From: Pelagibius sp965227505 | GTDB lineage: Bacteria; Pseudomonadota; Alphaproteobacteria; Kiloniellales; Kiloniellaceae | Reading direction: 5' to 3' | Length of the DNA: 64,000 nt | Assembly (NCBI RefSeq): GCF_965227505.1 | Contig: NZ_OZ245757.1 | Span: forward strand, 1,116,001-1,180,000 | In this document: positions 50,410-59,057 of the stretch, piece by piece | Position numbering within the stretch: position 1 is the first letter of the stretch | How the letters are laid out: each line of letters starts with the position of its first letter | Program-made: the position numbers and the translations under genes | The notes under the pieces: model-generated | Databases searched by the model: none | Told to the model about the DNA's origin: nothing | The model's input: the letters and a program-made list of their open reading frames with translations, nothing else

Positions 50410-52746
50410 ATGGGGCGATTTGGCGTTGGCCAGGGCCTGCGCCGGGTGGAAGACGTACGCTTCCTGACCGGCCAGGGCCGTTATAGCGACGATATCAAAC
50501 TGGAGGGGCAGAGCTACGCCGTCTTGGTGCGCAGCCCCTTTGCACATGCAGAGATCACCGGCATCGATCTCGGCGACGCCAGGGCGGCGCCCGGCGTGCT
50601 GGGGGTCTTCACCGCTGAGGACCTGAGCGCCGACGGCGTCGGCGACATCCCCTGCCTGGTGCCCATGCCCGGCAAGAACGGCGGCAAGACCGTGATGCCG
50701 CCACACCCGGCACTGGCCCGCGGGCGGGTGCGCCATGTCGGCGATCCGGTCGTACTGGTGGTGGCGGAAAGCGTGGCAGAAGCACGCGATGCCGCCGAAC
50801 TGGTGATGGTCGACTACGACGAGTTGCCCGCGGTGACCGAGACCCGGACCGCCGCCGCGCCCGGCCAGCCGCAGATCTGGGAGGAGGCCCCCGCCAACAC
50901 CAGTCTGGTCTGGGAGATGGGCGACGAGGCGGGCACGCGCGCGGCCTTCGACAAGGCCGACCACGTGACGCGGCTGGAGTTCGTCAACAACCGCGTCGTC
51001 GTCAACGCGATGGAGCCGCGCGCCACCATCGGCGACTACGACGCGGCCAGCGGGACCTTCACGCTGCACACAGGCAATCAGGGCTCCCACCGCATGCTGG
51101 GGCCGCTCAGCGGCATCTTCCAGGTGCCGCAGGAGAAGCTGCGCGTCATCTCGCCCGACGTCGGCGGCGGGTTCGGCATGAAGATCTTCGTCTACCCGGA
51201 AACCGTGCTGGTGCTCTTTGCGGCGCGGCGTCTGGGCCGGCCGGTGCGCTGGATTTCCGAGCGCAGCGAAGGCTTCCTCAGCGACACCCAGGGCCGCGAC
51301 CACGTCACCCTGGCCGAACTGGCGCTGGACTCCAGCGGCAAGGCGCTCGGCCTGCGGGTTACCACCACCGCCAACATGGGCGCCTACCTGTCCAACTTTG
51401 CGCCTTTCATTCCGACCGGGTGCTACGGCCCGATGCTGAGCGGTCTCTACACCATTCCTGTGGGCTACACGGAAGTCACCTGTGTGTTCACGAACACCGT
51501 TCCGGTCGATGCCTACCGCGGCGCCGGCCGGCCGGAGGCAGCCTACATGATCGAGCGGCTGATGGACGCCGCGGCCCGCGACATGGGGCTCAGCCCCGAC
51601 GATCTGCGGCGGCGCAACTTCATCGCGCCGGAGGCCCTGCCCTTCACCACCGCCTTCGGCGAAACCTACGACAGCGGCAACTTCGCCGAGATCATGGAGC
51701 GCGGCATTGCGGCGGCGGACTGGGCGGGCTTTGCCGAACGCCGCAGGGAGGCATCCAGCCGCGGCAAGCTGCGCGGCCTGGGCCTGGCGAGCTACGGCGA
51801 GGTCTGCGGCTCCAACGGCGAGGAAACCGCGCGCCTGAAACTGCGCGAGGACGGCGGCGTCACCCTGTGGATCGGCACACAGTCCAACGGCCAGGGGCAC
51901 TTCACCGCCTACACACAGCTACTCGCCGACAAGCTGGGACTGGAGCCCGAGCAGGTCGAGATTCATCAGGGCGACTCCTGGGATCTGCCGCAAGGCGGCG
52001 GCACCGGCGGTTCGCGCTCGCTGCTGATGGGCGGCATGGCTCTGGACGGCGCGGCGGACAAGGTGATCGAACGCAGCCGCAAGATCGCCGGCCACCTGCT
52101 GGAGGCCGCCGAAGCGGATATCGAGTTCGCGGAAGGCATCTTCACCGTCGCCGGCACGGACCGGCGGGTGAGCCTGGCCGACGTCGCCAAGGCGACCCAG
52201 GGGGACAGCCTGCCGGAGGACCTGCGCGAGACGCCCGACGAACAGCACCACATCGTCGCCGGCAAGCAGACCTACCCCAACGGCTGTCACCTCTGCGAGC
52301 TGGAGGTCGATCCGGAGACCGGCGTGGTGCGCCTGCAGCGCTATGTCGTCGTTGACGACTTCGGAACCCTGGTAAACCCCATGATGGCTGCCGGCCAGGT
52401 GCACGGCGGCACGGTTCAGGGCATCGGCCAGGCGCTGCTGGAGCGCACCGTCTACGACGAGAACGGCCAATTGCTGACCGGGTCCTTCATGGACTACTGC
52501 ATGCCCCGGGCCGACGATCTGCCCTCCATCGAGCTTACCATGGTGGAGGATATGCCCTGCGAGACCAACCCGATGGGCGTGAAAGGCGCCGGCGAGGCGG
52601 GGGCCATCGGCGCCTGCCCGGCGGTCATCAATGCGCTGGTTGACGCACTTTCGCCCCTCGGCATCCGTCACATTGACATGCCGGCAACGCCGGAGAAGGT
52701 CTGGCGCGCCATCCAGGACGCCCAGCAAAGTCAAGCAGCGGAGTAA
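50410..52746 (+). CDS. Xanthine dehydrogenase family molybdopterin-binding subunit (CoxL-like, orphan)
   Basis: A 778-residue large subunit of the molybdenum hydroxylase family. Molybdopterin-contact segments include DVGGGFGMK (near 252), AYRGAGRPEA (near 373), GTQSNGQGHFT, and the catalytic-Glu loop GVKGAGEAGAIG near 720. The AYRGAGR loop places it with the form II or other hydroxylases, not the CO-oxidising form I, whose loop carries a Cys. It lacks its usual small FeS and FAD partner genes: cysQ follows by 3 bases and VOC precedes it on the other strand. The substrate is unknown. Confidence 0.9.
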   Translation: MGRFGVGQGLRRVEDVRFLTGQGRYSDDIKLEGQSYAVLVRSPFAHAEITGIDLGDARAAPGVLGVFTAEDLSADGVGDIPCLVPMPGKNGGKTVMPPHPALARGRVRHVGDPVVLVVAESVAEARDAAELVMVDYDELPAVTETRTAAAPGQPQIWEEAPANTSLVWEMGDEAGTRAAFDKADHVTRLEFVNNRVVVNAMEPRATIGDYDAASGTFTLHTGNQGSHRMLGPLSGIFQVPQEKLRVISPDVGGGFGMKIFVYPETVLVLFAARRLGRPVRWISERSEGFLSDTQGRDHVTLAELALDSSGKALGLRVTTTANMGAYLSNFAPFIPTGCYGPMLSGLYTIPVGYTEVTCVFTNTVPVDAYRGAGRPEAAYMIERLMDAAARDMGLSPDDLRRRNFIAPEALPFTTAFGETYDSGNFAEIMERGIAAADWAGFAERRREASSRGKLRGLGLASYGEVCGSNGEETARLKLREDGGVTLWIGTQSNGQGHFTAYTQLLADKLGLEPEQVEIHQGDSWDLPQGGGTGGSRSLLMGGMALDGAADKVIERSRKIAGHLLEAAEADIEFAEGIFTVAGTDRRVSLADVAKATQGDSLPEDLRETPDEQHHIVAGKQTYPNGCHLCELEVDPETGVVRLQRYVVVDDFGTLVNPMMAAGQVHGGTVQGIGQALLERTVYDENGQLLTGSFMDYCMPRADDLPSIELTMVEDMPCETNPMGVKGAGEAGAIGACPAVINALVDALSPLGIRHIDMPATPEKVWRAIQDAQQSQAAE

Positions 52747-52749
52747 GGT

Positions 52750-53625
52750 TTGAGCACGGAAAACGGCGCCCTGGCGGAAACGGCCGCGGAGATGAACGAG
52801 GACTTGAACGGGGAGATGAACGAGGAGGACATCCTCGCCACCCTGAAGCTGATCGCCGAGCGGGCCGGCAAGATCATCCTCGCCTACTACGTCGAAGGTG
52901 AGGACATCGAAGTGCGCCACAAGGACGATGCCTCGCCGGTGACCGAGGCGGACGAGGCGGCGGAGACCTTCATTCTCGGCGCCCTGAACACCCTGACGCC
53001 GGACATCCCGGTGGTCGCCGAGGAGGCTGTCGCCGGCGGCGAGGTACCGGTCATCGAGGGCAACCGCTTCTGGCTGGTCGATCCGCTGGACGGCACCAAG
53101 GAGTTCATCTCGCGCAACGGCGAGTTCACCGTGAACATCGCCCTCATCGAGGACGGTCAGCCGGTGGCCGGCGTCGTCCACGCGCCGGCCATGGCAATGA
53201 CCTGGGCCGGAATCTGCGGCGAGACGGAGGCCGGCGGCAAGGGGGCCGGCCGGGCGGTCTTCGCGAACACCGACCAGCCGCTGATGGACATCCGTGTGCG
53301 CAAACGCCCCGAAGAAGGTGCCGTCGTCGTGGCGAGCCGGCGTCATGGCCAAGGCGAAGACCTGGAGAACTTCCTGAGCAGCTACAAGGTCGCCGAAACG
53401 GTCTCCGCCGGCAGTTCCCTGAAGTTCTGCCTCGTCGCATCCGGCCGCGCCGATCTCTACCCGCGCTTCGGGCGCACCATGGAGTGGGATACGGCTGCCG
53501 GCCACGCAGTGCTGCTGGCCGCCGGCGGGCAGGTTTACACCCTGGACGACGAACCGCTGGACTACGGCAAGCCCGGCTTCGAGAACCCCTTCTTCTACGC
53601 CTCCGGGGAGCCGGCGGCGGGGTGA
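52750..53625 (+). CDS. cysQ: 3'(2'),5'-bisphosphate nucleotidase CysQ
   Basis: A 291-residue inositol-monophosphatase-fold enzyme of the CysQ branch, which removes the 3'-phosphate from PAP in sulfur metabolism. The metal-binding segments are VAEE (near 92), WLVDPLDGTKEF (near 112-123) and EWDTAAGHAVLLAAGG (near 245). The start is a TTG at 52750, 3 bases after the CoxL-like stop; an ATG at 52792 is possible. An acidic 35-residue lead precedes the domain. Translational coupling with the molybdoenzyme gene is likely, but a functional link is not obvious. Confidence 0.9.
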   Translation: MSTENGALAETAAEMNEDLNGEMNEEDILATLKLIAERAGKIILAYYVEGEDIEVRHKDDASPVTEADEAAETFILGALNTLTPDIPVVAEEAVAGGEVPVIEGNRFWLVDPLDGTKEFISRNGEFTVNIALIEDGQPVAGVVHAPAMAMTWAGICGETEAGGKGAGRAVFANTDQPLMDIRVRKRPEEGAVVVASRRHGQGEDLENFLSSYKVAETVSAGSSLKFCLVASGRADLYPRFGRTMEWDTAAGHAVLLAAGGQVYTLDDEPLDYGKPGFENPFFYASGEPAAG

Positions 53626-53635
53626 AGCGAGTCTC

Positions 53636-54271
53636 CTAAGTCGCCGCTTTCAGCACCTCTTTGGAGAGGGCGCGGATTTCCTGGGCGGCGCGGCTGCTTT
53701 TCTGGAACTCCGTGACGCCCTGGCCCTGCAGCATGGCGCCGCCGAAGCCGACCCGGTTGCCGATGCGGCTGCGCGCCACCTTGGCGCCGTAGTCCTTGAT
53801 CTCCGCCAGCATCTCGTCGGTCAGGTTGGCGCGCGGCGGCACGCGGTTGAGCACCAGCAGCACCTGTGCCCTTTCCTTCTGCGCCAGATCCAGCGTCGGC
53901 TCCGTCGCCCAGACGTCCATCGGCGAGGGCTGAATCGGCACGATGACGAGGTGGGCGTGGCGCACCGCGATCTTGGCTTCGGTTTCCGCATGGGGCGGGG
54001 AGTCGACGATGACCACGTCGTGATCGCGCTTCAGGCGGTCGATCTCCCCGGCCAGCTTCCAGCCGCCGACGGAACTGATGGTGAGGCCCGCAGTATCGCC
54101 GTGCAGCTTCGCGCGCAGCGCATTCCACATGGTCAGCGACTGCTGCGGGTCGATGTCGGCAACCGCAACACGCATCTTCGCCTGGGCATACGCAACCGCA
54201 AGATTGGCCGCCAAGGTCGTCTTGCCGGCGCCGCCTTTTTGCTGCGCCACGGTAAGAATCTTTGCGGCCAT
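53636..54271 (-). CDS. ParA-family ATPase (stand-alone)
   Basis: ATG 54271 gives 211 residues. The deviant Walker A KGGAGKTT is at 12-19, ADIDPQQS follows near 38, and the Walker B-like VVIVDSPP lies near 88. The length and sequence fit chromosomal ParA/MinD-like partition ATPases that position cargo on the nucleoid. No parB or cargo gene is adjacent; cysQ lies downstream and tsaC diverges. The longer frame to 54382 has no coding support. Confidence 0.88.
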   Translation of the reverse strand: MAAKILTVAQQKGGAGKTTLAANLAVAYAQAKMRVAVADIDPQQSLTMWNALRAKLHGDTAGLTISSVGGWKLAGEIDRLKRDHDVVIVDSPPHAETEAKIAVRHAHLVIVPIQPSPMDVWATEPTLDLAQKERAQVLLVLNRVPPRANLTDEMLAEIKDYGAKVARSRIGNRVGFGGAMLQGQGVTEFQKSSRAAQEIRALSKEVLKAAT

Positions 54272-54462
54272 GCTGCCCACCCGCGCGAATAGCGATTTGC
54301 ATCGAGTTTGCACATGCAAAATCGTCGGTGCAAGGCAGGTTCGGGCTGGACTTTTCCACAATTGGGCTCTTGACCAGACCACTCGATGAGTCGCAAGCTA
54401 TACGCACGTGGCCGGAAAACCGGTGACGATATAGCCGCCGCAAAGCCTGTGCGGTGACTCGA

Positions 54463-54552
54463 CAGGAGGTTCCCCAAACCGCGGTAGGAACCGATCCTGG
54501 ACTGACGAGAGCAAAGGACCGGGGCTAAATGCCCCGGTCTCGTCGTTTGGGG
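54463..54552 (+). ncRNA. Candidate structured RNA between parA and tsaC
   Basis: Hairpin 1 pairs CAGGA-GGTTCC (54463-54473) with GGAACC-ga-TCCTG (54487-54499). Hairpin 2 is a perfect 9-bp stem (GACCGGGGC, 54517-54525, with 54531-54539) extended by ACGA/TCGT. An alternative outer pairing CCCCAAAC (54472-54479) / GTTTGGGG (54545-54552) would replace hairpin 1. No U-tract follows. It could be a small RNA, a 5' leader of tsaC or an attenuator; the strand is uncertain. Confidence 0.35.
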
Positions 54553-54655
54553 CCTTTCAGTACTCCGCCTGTTGGGTTCTCATTCCTCCAACCGCGCTCT
54601 CCCCTGCATCCAACGAGGGTTTTCTTTGCGCTGCCCGTCGTTAGACTGCGCCGCC

Positions 54656-55627
54656 ATGCAGCTGGACAGCGCGAACATCAGGGCAGCGGACGATGCGGGG
54701 TTCCGGAAGGCCGCAGAAGTCCTGCAGGCCGGCGGTCTCGTCGCCTTTCCGACCGAGACGGTTTACGGCCTCGGCGCCGATGCGACCAGCGACCGCGCCG
54801 TCGCCGGCATCTTCGCAGCCAAGAAGCGCCCGCAGTTCAATCCCCTGATCGTGCATTTCCGTGATGCGGAGGGGGCGGCCAGGGAGGTTGTCTTCGACAC
54901 CAGGGCTGAGAGCGTGGCGCGGCAGTTCTGGCCCGGCCCCCTGACGCTGGTGTTGCCGCGCCGTCGGGAAAGCGCCCTCTCTTTACTCTGCAGCGCCGGC
55001 CTGCAGACCCAGGCGGTGCGCGTGCCCGCCCACCCGGTCGCCCAGCGCCTGCTGAGCGAGGCCGGACTGCCCCTGGCCGCCCCCAGCGCAAATGCCTCGG
55101 GCCGAATCAGCCCGACCTGCGCCGAACACGTGGCCCGGTCCCTGGGTGCGCGTGTCGCCGTGATCCTGGACGGCGGACCCTGCGCCGTCGGCCTGGAGTC
55201 GACCGTGCTGGATCTCTCCGTCCCGCAGCCGACGATCCTGCGCCCGGGCGCGGTGACGGCGGAAGACCTGGAATCGGTTCTGGGGCCGGTCGCCGATCCC
55301 GGCCATGACGCGGCGGTGAAGGCGCCGGGCATGCTGCTCAGTCACTATGCCCCCGCCAAACCGCTGCGCCTCGCCGCCGAGAGTGTGGAGGCCGACGAGG
55401 CCCTGCTGGCCTTCGGGCCCCAGGTTCTCCAAGGTGCGATGATGACCTTGAACCTCAGTGAGGCGGGCGATCTTGCCGAGGCCGCAGCCAACCTCTTCGC
55501 CCATCTCCACACCCTGGATATGAGCGGGGCCCGGGCGATTGCCGCGATGCCGGTTCCCGACCATGATCTTGGCGTTGCCATCAACGACCGCCTGCGCCGT
55601 GCCGCCGCGCCCCGCAGCCATACTTGA
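54656..55627 (+). CDS. tsaC: L-threonylcarbamoyladenylate synthase (Sua5/YwlC type)
   Basis: ATG 54656 gives 323 residues. The YrdC domain (1-195) has FPTETVYGLGADA (near 30-42) and KKRPQFNPLIVH, which bind substrates. The C-terminal Sua5 extension (about 215-320, with HYAP near 230) marks the long type. The enzyme makes threonylcarbamoyl-AMP from threonine, bicarbonate and ATP for the t6A modification at tRNA position 37. Upstream is the structured interval shared with parA. Confidence 0.93.
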   Translation: MQLDSANIRAADDAGFRKAAEVLQAGGLVAFPTETVYGLGADATSDRAVAGIFAAKKRPQFNPLIVHFRDAEGAAREVVFDTRAESVARQFWPGPLTLVLPRRRESALSLLCSAGLQTQAVRVPAHPVAQRLLSEAGLPLAAPSANASGRISPTCAEHVARSLGARVAVILDGGPCAVGLESTVLDLSVPQPTILRPGAVTAEDLESVLGPVADPGHDAAVKAPGMLLSHYAPAKPLRLAAESVEADEALLAFGPQVLQGAMMTLNLSEAGDLAEAAANLFAHLHTLDMSGARAIAAMPVPDHDLGVAINDRLRRAAAPRSHT

Positions 55628-55693
55628 GAGCACAGTCTGACCTAGGTTCCGCACATGCTGGTCAGAACATCGGGAGGGTATTAGACTCCGGCT

Positions 55694-57136
55694 ATGGACG
55701 CTGCGAGCCCCAAGACCGCTGACTATGATGACCTGCGCGCGAAGCTGACCGCGCTGCTGGGCGAAAAAGGCGTTGTCGGCGATGCCGAGGCCCTCGCCCC
55801 CTTCCTGAAAGAACAGCGCGGCCGCTATGAGGGACAGACGCCCTTCATGATCCGCCCGGCAAGCACGGAGGAGGTGTCCAAGGCCGTGGCGCTCTGCGCC
55901 GAGGCCGGGGTGCCGATGGTGCCGCAAGGCGGCAACACCGGCCTCGTCGCCGGTGCGGTGCCCTTCGCCGGGGACGATGCGGTCCTGATCAACCTGGGGC
56001 GGATGGCGCGCGTGCGCAATCTCGACCCGACCGACTACAGCATCACGGTAGAGGCCGGCTGCATCCTGCAAGACGTCCAGGCCGCCGCCGAAGGCGTCGA
56101 CCGGCTGTTCCCCCTCAGTCTCGGCGCCGAAGGCTCCTGCCAGATCGGCGGCAATCTCTCCACCAATGCCGGCGGCATTCACGTCCTGCGCTACGGCAAT
56201 GCCCGCGACCTCGTGCTGGGTCTGGAGGTGGTGCTGGCGGACGGCAGCGTCTGGGACGGGCTCACCGCCCTGCGGAAGGACAACACCGGCTACGATCTGA
56301 AGCATCTCTTCATCGGTGCGGAAGGGACCCTGGGGATCATCACCGCGGCAACCCTGAAGCTCTTTCCCCGGCCGCGGGAAACCGCCGTCGCCTTCGTCGC
56401 GATCCCGGACCCGGAGGCCGCCATCGACCTGCTGGCCCGTACCCGCAGCGCCTCCGGCGACCGGGTGACCGCCTTCGAGCTGATCCCCCGCATCGGCCTC
56501 GACTTTGCCATGCGCCATGTGGATGGGATCGAAGACCCGCTGGCGGAACGCCATGACTGGTACGTGCTGATGGAACTGGCTGCCGGCCAGTCTGATGGTG
56601 GACTTGCAGGCGTACTGGAAGACCTGTTGGCCGACGCTCATGAGGGGTCGCTGGTCATCGATGCGGCGCTGGCAGCCAACGAACGCCAGGCCACCGCTTT
56701 CTGGCGCATCCGCGAAGGACTGGTCGAAGGTCAGAAGTTCGAGGGCGGCTCCATCAAGCATGATGTTTCGGTTCCCGTTTCCAAGGTGCCGGCCTTCCTG
56801 GAGCGCGCCCTGGCCCTCGTCGGGGAGATGGTGCCCGGCATCCGTCCCGTGGCCTTCGGCCACCTGGGCGACGGCAACATCCACTTCAACCTGTCGCAGC
56901 CGGAGGATGCCGACCGGGAAGCCTATCTGGCGCGCTGGGACGAGGTGAACCAGGCCGTGCACAGCCTGGTGGTCGAGATGGGCGGTTCGATCTCCGCCGA
57001 GCACGGCATCGGCTATATGAAGGTGGCGGAGAACGCACGCTTCAAGGCGCCCCTCGAAATCGAGATGATGCGCCGGGTGAAGACGGCCCTCGATCCTCAA
57101 AACCTCATGAATCCGGGCAAGGTGATCGCGGTTTAG
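55694..57136 (+). CDS. FAD-linked oxidase of the GlcD / D-2-hydroxyacid dehydrogenase family
   Basis: A 480-residue flavoprotein of the VAO/GlcD type. The FAD-binding PP-loop is VPQGGNTGLVAGAVP (near 76), followed by GSCQIGGNLSTNAGG (near 150) and GTLGIITAATLKLF (near 213). The C-terminal FGHLGDGNIHFN near 388 and SAEHGIGYMK near 436 complete the family pattern. It oxidises a D-2-hydroxyacid; glycolate, D-lactate and 2-hydroxyglutarate are the usual candidates. The stop overlaps the convergent nucleotidyltransferase stop by 4 bases. There are no glcEF partners, which favours a single-subunit enzyme. Confidence 0.9.
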   Translation: MDAASPKTADYDDLRAKLTALLGEKGVVGDAEALAPFLKEQRGRYEGQTPFMIRPASTEEVSKAVALCAEAGVPMVPQGGNTGLVAGAVPFAGDDAVLINLGRMARVRNLDPTDYSITVEAGCILQDVQAAAEGVDRLFPLSLGAEGSCQIGGNLSTNAGGIHVLRYGNARDLVLGLEVVLADGSVWDGLTALRKDNTGYDLKHLFIGAEGTLGIITAATLKLFPRPRETAVAFVAIPDPEAAIDLLARTRSASGDRVTAFELIPRIGLDFAMRHVDGIEDPLAERHDWYVLMELAAGQSDGGLAGVLEDLLADAHEGSLVIDAALAANERQATAFWRIREGLVEGQKFEGGSIKHDVSVPVSKVPAFLERALALVGEMVPGIRPVAFGHLGDGNIHFNLSQPEDADREAYLARWDEVNQAVHSLVVEMGGSISAEHGIGYMKVAENARFKAPLEIEMMRRVKTALDPQNLMNPGKVIAV

Positions 57137-57690
57137 CGCGGCCGGTCGCGGAACGCGGCCGGCAGTTCGAGATCGAAGGCCTCGGCCAGCGCCGTGACAT
57201 CGCGGTGGTCCTTGTCGGTCAGGGCATAACCGCTGTGGGACTGGACCTGGAACGCCGCCGACGTGCAGCGCACCGCCCGGCCGTTCACCTCGCCCCGCCC
57301 TTCCAGGGCTTCGGCCGGATAGCACCCCTCGCCCGCTTCCGGCGGGCCGTAGCGTCCGTTGCCCCGGTCATCGAGCACGACCACATGAAGGTCGACGATG
57401 CGGCCTGTTTGGTCGCCCAGGGCGAAGTTCCAGGGGCGCGTATCGGGGCGCGGCAGATCGCGATAGCCGCTCCCCTGCAGAAATCCGACCACGTCCTGAA
57501 GGTCCTTTTCCTCCACGACGATGTCGAGATCGCTGTGCGCGCGGGTTTGACGACCCAGCAGAGCGTCGACACCCCAGCCGCCGTCAAGCCAGATGCCGAT
57601 GCCCCGTGCCGCCATCGCGGCACAGAAAGCCGTCACGTCCTCCGCAGTCATGCCTTCGCCGTCTTGACGGCCCATATCGCGAACCCTCAT
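57133..57690 (-). CDS. Nucleotidyltransferase (LnuA-like / aminoglycoside type fold)
   Basis: A 185-residue nucleotidyltransferase-fold protein. The signature WLDGGWGVDALLG followed by HSDLDIVV carries the catalytic carboxylates of the LnuA/LinB-like group. Such sequences also occur in chromosomal proteins of unknown function, so no resistance is inferred. ATG 57690 overlaps the stop of the EamA gene (ATGA), which supports that start and coupled translation; ATG 57651 is the alternative. Confidence 0.8.
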   Translation of the reverse strand: MRVRDMGRQDGEGMTAEDVTAFCAAMAARGIGIWLDGGWGVDALLGRQTRAHSDLDIVVEEKDLQDVVGFLQGSGYRDLPRPDTRPWNFALGDQTGRIVDLHVVVLDDRGNGRYGPPEAGEGCYPAEALEGRGEVNGRAVRCTSAAFQVQSHSGYALTDKDHRDVTALAEAFDLELPAAFRDRPR

Positions 57691-58625
57691 GCCCCCGCCG
57701 AGGGCGACGGAGCCTGCGCGCGGCGGCGCCAGCTTGCCATGACGATACCGGCGACGATGGCGGCAATCCCCACCGCATGGAAGGCCTGCAACCGCTCGCC
57801 CAGAAAGGTGAAGGCAAAGACGGCACCGAAGACCGGCACCAGATGCATGAACAGGCCGCCGATGTTGGGACCGAGAACCTCGATGCCGCGGTTGAAGGCG
57901 AGGAAGGCCAGGAGCGAGGCGAAGACCACCACGTAGGCGAGCGTAACCGCCGAAGCCGTCGACACGGGCATCGCCCGCAGCGTCGCGGTCTCCCAGAGAT
58001 AGACTGGAAACAGCATGGCAATGGCGAAGAGCATCGTGACGGCCAGCAGCACCTGGGGGTGCAGCTCCGGCGGCCGGCGTTTCACCAGCACGGTGTAGAC
58101 AGACCAGGTGAATACGGCGATCAGCATGGTCAGGTCGCCGGTGTTGAAGCTGATCGCCAGCACGCGCTCGACATCGCCGCGGGTCACGACCACCACGACG
58201 CCCAGCAGCGAGACGACCGTCGCCACCACGAGCCGCAGGGTCACCGCCTCGCGGTAGATGGCCCAGGACAGCACCGGCACCAGCACCGGGCAGATAGCCA
58301 CCAGCAGCGCCGCATTGGTGGCCGTGGTGAAGTTCACCGAGAGATAGAGGGCGGTGTGGAAGGCGGCCATCCCGAAGAAAGCGAGCAGGGCCAGAAAGCG
58401 CCAGTGCCGCCGCACGGCCGGCCAGTCGGCGCGCAGCCGGACGTAGACGAAGGGCAGCAGCACACAGAAAGCCAGCAGCCAGCGCCAGAAACTGAGCCCG
58501 ACCGGCGGGATCTCGGTCGCGATCGCCCGGCCGAGGGTGATGTTGCCGCCCCAGCAGGCCGATGCGAAGGCCAGCAGCAGGGCCGCCACCAACGGCCCGG
58601 CCGCCTGTCTGTTCGAAGACTTCAT
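57687..58625 (-). CDS. EamA/DMT-family transporter
   Basis: A 312-residue protein with ten hydrophobic helices and the internal twofold EamA repeat (helices 1-5 and 6-10). The N-terminal motif ASACWGGNITLGRAIATEIP and FWRWLLAF are typical of DMT exporters or importers. The substrate is unknown. It is the first gene of a two-gene unit with the nucleotidyltransferase. The cytoplasmic loops have no extra domain. Confidence 0.9.
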   Translation of the reverse strand: MKSSNRQAAGPLVAALLLAFASACWGGNITLGRAIATEIPPVGLSFWRWLLAFCVLLPFVYVRLRADWPAVRRHWRFLALLAFFGMAAFHTALYLSVNFTTATNAALLVAICPVLVPVLSWAIYREAVTLRLVVATVVSLLGVVVVVTRGDVERVLAISFNTGDLTMLIAVFTWSVYTVLVKRRPPELHPQVLLAVTMLFAIAMLFPVYLWETATLRAMPVSTASAVTLAYVVVFASLLAFLAFNRGIEVLGPNIGGLFMHLVPVFGAVFAFTFLGERLQAFHAVGIAAIVAGIVMASWRRRAQAPSPSAGA

Positions 58626-58780
58626 CGACGGTGTGGTCCCTTCATATCCCCTGGAAGGGTCGCGGCGGAAAGCTCTCGGACTTTCGGATACATACGGCCC
58701 GGGAGTCCAAAGTCATCTTTCGCTGTATGATGATCGGGAGCTGCAGAAGGACGCAAGAGCTTCGCAGTTTGCGCCGGCGT

Positions 58781-58954
58781 TCAGTCGAGTTTCTTGCCGT
58801 CCAGGTCCCGCGCCGTCTTGTCGCGCTCCGCTTCGGCTTTGCGGCGCTCCGCTTTGCTGCGGCCGAAGCGGGTCCGGTTCTCCGTCGCCTTTTCGGCCTT
58901 CTCCTGACGCTTCAGGCGCTTGCGCGCCTGCCGCAGATTGACGATCTCAGCCAT
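58781..58954 (-). CDS. DUF4169 family small protein (57 aa)
   Basis: This short gene reads ATG 58954 to TGA 58781. The sequence AEIVNLRQARKRLKRQEKA followed by ENRTRFGRSKAER and DLDGKKLD matches DUF4169, a small alphaproteobacterial family rich in Arg, Lys, Glu and Ala. It is probably an intracellular helical protein; its function is unknown. It follows the divergent start of the EamA unit by about 155 bases. Confidence 0.85.
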   Translation of the reverse strand: MAEIVNLRQARKRLKRQEKAEKATENRTRFGRSKAERRKAEAERDKTARDLDGKKLD

Positions 58955-59057
58955 TCGGCAATGCTAGTCAATCGATGCAGAGGCGTCAGCAGCAAAGTGC
59001 CGCGTCACACGCGATGTGACGCGGCACTCAGAGGACTACGGGGCTGGAGTCCAGCCT

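Noticed and set aside
50410..52746. True CO dehydrogenase (form I CoxL)
   Set aside because: The active-site loop reads AYRGAGR and lacks the Cys of the Cu-Mo form I site; partner subunits are absent.
57133..57690. Nucleotidyltransferase as an antibiotic-resistance gene
   Set aside because: Only the fold signature is seen. Chromosomal context with a transporter and no mobile element gives no support.
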